Source of the DNA: Cinnamomum chago
Taxonomy: Eukaryota; Streptophyta; Magnoliopsida; Laurales; Lauraceae
Direction of reading: 5' to 3'
DNA: 64,000 bases
NCBI GenBank assembly: GCA_038049695.1
Contig: CP142457.1
Coordinates: 62,988,501-63,052,500 of the forward strand
A program made the position numbers and the translations under genes. Shown here in pieces: positions 60,407 to 64,000 of this stretch; the first letter of the stretch is position 1; every line of letters starts with the position of its first letter. The notes beneath the pieces were generated by a model that was given only the letters and a program-made list of their open reading frames with translations, made no database searches and was not told the DNA's origin.

Positions 60407-62585
60407 TTCCTGCATTGCCATAGGTGCATCCTATTTATGCTTGCTGGATATTGGAGGGCTTCGGAAGGATATCATAACGAGTGGTGATACCGGCTCAAAC
60501 CCATTAACATTGGGGGAGCCCATATCCTTATTTATTCCCCATTTACCTTGTTTTTAATGAATTGATAGAATTTTAAAAAAGAATAGGTGTTTCTAGAAAA
60601 TAAAAATAAAAAACCAAGAGGGCCTCGCAAGGTTGGAAAACTCATTACTCGAATTTAACTCGTCAAATGCTAAAAATCTTACTTGGATAGAGTCAATGTG
60701 GTGACTCAAGAGGGTTATATTTTTTTAAATAATTTTAAAAATATTTAAAAATGGGTCAAATAGTTGTAAAATATAAATATAAACTTATTTACATCCATTC
60801 GTGATGATCATTTCAAATTATTAAATTCAAATAAGAAAGAAAATTATTAAAATAAGAAAAACATATTGCATATTATATAATTTGTTAGTTCAAATATCAA
60901 ATATAAGTTTTCAATTACATTCTAGCCGTCATTATAATTACTAACTTTCGACTTCATGCATACTTAATTAAAATAAATATTAATTGTTTAAATCAGATCT
61001 ACCTGTGAAATGGTTCAGATATAAGACTAAAACGATGTGACCAGGCCGGGCCGAGTCTACCCTTTATTTAATTTGGCCCTGGTCAAAATGAGATTTGAGT
61101 CACGAGAAGTATCAACAAAGAGGGCTTTCCCACCTTGCGGCCCAGAAAAGAGGAGTTTTTGCACCATTCCTGCTCCCTCCTTTCATCTTGTATATTCAAA
61201 TATTAGGAATTTTGACTGACGGTCGCAAATTTCAACCATGGAGACTTCATCACTCTTTGTAAGGTCCAAACGTTCTCCATCGGTCACACACATTTATATA
61301 TTGTTCAGGGGTAAAGACCAATTCGGATGTGGTCCATAGCAGACCTGAAAACTTGACCCAGTTAACTAGGACCACAAAACACAAATGTAGCAGACCTGAA
61401 AACTTGACCCAGTTAACTAGGACCACAAAACACAAATGTCCAGAGCCTCGTACCCATACACAGATCTGTCAGGCTGGGATAATCTAGGACTCATCTTGTA
61501 ATAATTGAATACTGAGCCCCATCCACACAATGCAGTTTGCACCTCAACACCACCTGTATCAATGAGAATAAGCCCTTTCCTATTGATACGAAACTTGTGG
61601 CATAATATCTATACCTTAGCCAAAAGGCCGAGAAAGGTGGTATAACATCTATCTACCACACTAGGATCTTACAGGAAAATGTAACTATCTTTTTTAATCT
61701 ATGGGTTCGTTTCAAGGGGATCTCTGTCGACTTCAATACGAGAGAAGAAAATCCATCATCCCGTTGTTTTCGACGAAAAAGGCCCTCTACTTTTAGCTTA
61801 AAATACATAAAATTGAATACATGGGATGGTTAAAATAATAATTAAATACAATTTTTTACAAATAAAGCATCAAATGACATTTTGATTTCATTCTCCAAAA
61901 AATGTTTTTTTTTTTTTTTTGAGAAATTCAACTTTAGTCTTTATATTAAACAAAACCCCCATTCAATTCCTATATGTATATTAATGCAAACTCACAGCCC
62001 TAAGAATTTCATCAAATTGATCTAGTTTGAAGCCAGTATAACGAACAAAAAGGTTAAAGAGGTGGGACCATATATAGACAACCCACATCTTCCTACCTCC
62101 CTCCCATCTTTTTCTTTTTTTTGATTGATTATACTATGAAAGCCCACCAAACTTGTCTATACATACATACATATTATACCTAGATTCAAATCAAAAGTCT
62201 AGCCATATGAAGTTATAATTAAATAAAACAAAACAAAAACACTTTACACAAGTCAAGTTGATGATCAGATATATCCAATGTTTCGACTGCCCATAATTCT
62301 TTTACACTAAAGTCCTCTTCCCCTTTCCCATCTTCTTTCTCTTTTTATAAAAAGAAAGAGGAGAAAGACGAACGGAAAAGAAAGGAAAGGGACGCGTCAC
62401 GGGAAGGGAAGAGAGTAATAAGAGACGACTCGGACGAAAACTTCATCAAAAATCCAATCAACCACCGACAAAATATCTAACAGAATCCAAGGAAAATCTT
62501 TTCCATCCCTTCCGTATTCCTCCTTCTGACCAGAAGGATCAAACACACCCCATGACCAAGTGACCAACAACATCATCTCTCTTCA
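60407..62585. other. intergenic DNA and HD-Zip 3' flank
   Basis: AT-rich, with a perfect 51-bp tandem duplication at 61337-61438 and a T-run near 61904. The last 300 bp or so are probably 3' UTR of the HD-Zip gene. No other gene recognised. Confidence 0.45.
61337..61438. repeat. perfect 51-bp tandem duplication
   Basis: TAGCAGACCTGAAAACTTGA starts at 61337 and 61388; both units are identical by eye. Confidence 0.95.
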
Positions 62586-63839
62586 CTATCTTCGGGAAGG
62601 CGTGTCGAAGGCCCGAATGGGTGGGGGAGGGGCAGAGGCGGCAGCAGCCCAAGGAGGGATCGGGATGGAGCTCGTTTTGGGGGTGGTGGTGTTGGTAGCG
62701 TGTGAGGAGAGGGCAACTCTCTCGCAGGATGGGCACATGGTGAGGGTTGTTGGGGGCGTCATGTGCATGTAGAACTGCGGGGAGAGCTTCAGAGCTCTCA
62801 GCTCCTGCACCTCCTTCTGCAGCCTGCGGTTCTCCTCTGTCAGATTTTCGCAACACCGTTTCAAAAACTCACAGTCCACTTCCGTCTGCTTCAGCTTTGT
62901 TCTGAAAAAGAGAGAGATTTTGTTAAGCTTCTGCTTTTCCTGTTTTCGTTTTGTTATCAAACATCCTGACTTTTCCATTTTGTTCTTTGCAAAAGAAATT
63001 ATGATACCTGGCTCGACGGTTCTGGAACCAAACTTCCACTTGTCGAGGACGGAGATTCAGTTGCTTTGCCAACGCAAGCTTTTGCTTCTGATCAATACAC
63101 AAACAGACAAAGAACAACGATTCAAAGGTCATTTTTTTGTAGTCTTTTGGATGAGAATGCCCCCCCCCCCCACCCCCAGAGATTAGAAAATAGAAACTCC
63201 CTAGGAAGAAAGGTCTCATTATGCTTACAGGATTGAGGGTGTTGTGTTCTTTGAAGCTCTCTTCAAGCACAGCAGACTGGTCTTTGGACAGTCGAAGCTT
63301 CTTCCTTGAACCATCTCCATCTTCCTCATCACTAAGCCCCCGCGAACAGGCTCTTTCCACCTCGTTCTCCTCTCCGGTCGGATCTCTCTCGCTTCTCTTC
63401 CCGCTGATGCTCGAAAGAGTGCTGTTTGGAGAGGAAACTCCTGCTTCCTCCTCAACATCCACTATAGATGGCGCGCGGTTCACATCGATCCCTCTCAAGA
63501 ACGGCCGCGTCTCACCTAACAGAAAACATTTGCAGACAAGAACATAAGGCAAAGATCGAAGAAGAAACAAAAAAACAAAACTTCAGAGAGATTAAAAGTG
63601 CAAAAGAGTCGCATTCCTATCCAGATCCAAGCAAATAAAGGTGAAGAAGAAGAACCCAAAAAATCCTCATCTTAACAAGTACCTGACGTTCCGAAAACAT
63701 CATTCCACGGGCTTTTCTGAAAGTGCGAAGAAGATGCCACCATCGAAGGCATGAGATTCAACTGCAAATCATTGCGAGTCTCGGAAGAGCTCAAGCTCAA
63801 GCTCAGACCCAGATCATCATCCCTTTCCACCACCAACAT
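62586..63839 (-). CDS. HD-Zip class II transcription factor (HAT4/ATHB-2-like), 4 exons
   Basis: Homeodomain-leucine zipper repressor, nuclear. Exons on the minus strand: 63839-63683, 63515-63229, 63087-63008, 62901-62586. They total 840 nt (279 aa), with GT-AG introns and consistent phases. Residues 10-16 LGLSLSL form an EAR-type LxLxL repression motif. [12 protein letters not shown] and [11 protein letters not shown] resemble the N-terminal region of HAT4/ATHB-2. The homeodomain is about residues 124-180 ([10 protein letters not shown] ... [17 protein letters not shown]), the zipper has Leu188, 195, 202 and 209 in exact heptads, and the class II CPSCE redox motif is at 231-235. HAT4-type genes act in shade avoidance and auxin responses; that role is inferred from the family. 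The ATG at 63839 is used; the frame is open upstream only from a TTG. The promoter lies mostly beyond the window edge. A C10 run sits in intron 2. Confidence 0.95.
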
Positions 63840-64000
63840 CTTTCCTTTTCCTTTGATCTTCTCTACAAGACTATACAAATAGGGTTTGGTTTTAAGGCCT
63901 TCTGTCTGCTTCTTTTTCTTCTTGATCTTCGATATTTTTCTACGGTCAAGATCAGCCCGGGGCAGAGAGATGCGAATAACGAGGTGTTTCAGCTTTTACA

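Overview
The window is nuclear DNA of a flowering plant. The evidence is plant-specific gene families (AP2/ERF, HD-Zip II, a DUF761 protein, a plastid-targeted leucine-biosynthesis subunit), GT-AG introns of 0.1-2 kb, AT-rich gene-poor intergenic DNA, and nested LTR retrotransposons, Helitrons and MITEs. I cannot name the species. Six protein-coding genes are supported. No CRISPR array, operon, rRNA or convincing tRNA gene was seen.

Region by region. (1) 1.4-13.8 kb: a tandem segmental duplication carrying two intronless ERF group IX transcription factor genes (4307-5302 and 12758-13753, both + and both 331 aa). Promoter homology extends about 3 kb upstream. Comparing the copies exposes later insertions as filled sites against empty sites: a PIF/Harbinger-like element in copy A, and in copy B a small hAT MITE, a Helitron, a 3.5-kb terminal-inverted-repeat element with two MULE MITEs nested inside it, and a probable promoter MITE. 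(2) 18.4-19.9 kb: the small subunit of 3-isopropylmalate dehydratase on the minus strand, split within its plastid transit peptide by a 704-bp solo LTR with a perfect 5-bp target duplication. (3) 20.2-31.5 kb: a decayed copia integrase fragment, a hAT MITE, and a complete but mutated Ty1/copia element (22135-31457, minus). The copia element was itself invaded by a 3.2-kb solo LTR and by a 696-bp solo LTR of the same family as the one in the isopropylmalate gene. (4) 32.7-33.6 kb: a PIF/Harbinger-type element with three internal tandem repeats. (5) 34.06-43.74 kb: a complete 12-exon palmitoyl-protein thioesterase gene (+, 317 aa by my exon model) with a 21-nt microexon. (6) 48.5-50.2 kb: an intronless two-membrane-segment DUF761 gene (minus) with a long GA repeat in its 5' leader. 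(7) 50.3-62.5 kb: gene-poor DNA with short tandem duplications, a hairpin and another MULE MITE. (8) 62.6-63.8 kb: a four-exon HD-Zip class II gene of the HAT4/ATHB-2 type (minus, 279 aa), probably truncated in its promoter by the window edge.

The genes do not form a pathway. Biologically the window shows transposons remodelling ordinary plant genes: paralogous stress-type ERFs with differently invaded promoters, and a housekeeping biosynthetic gene whose targeting sequence is interrupted so that either splicing or loss of function must follow. Exon boundaries were derived by eye from splice signals, phase and family conservation. Most terminal-repeat and target-site calls were read base by base. 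Some left-over AT-rich stretches hold nothing I can identify.
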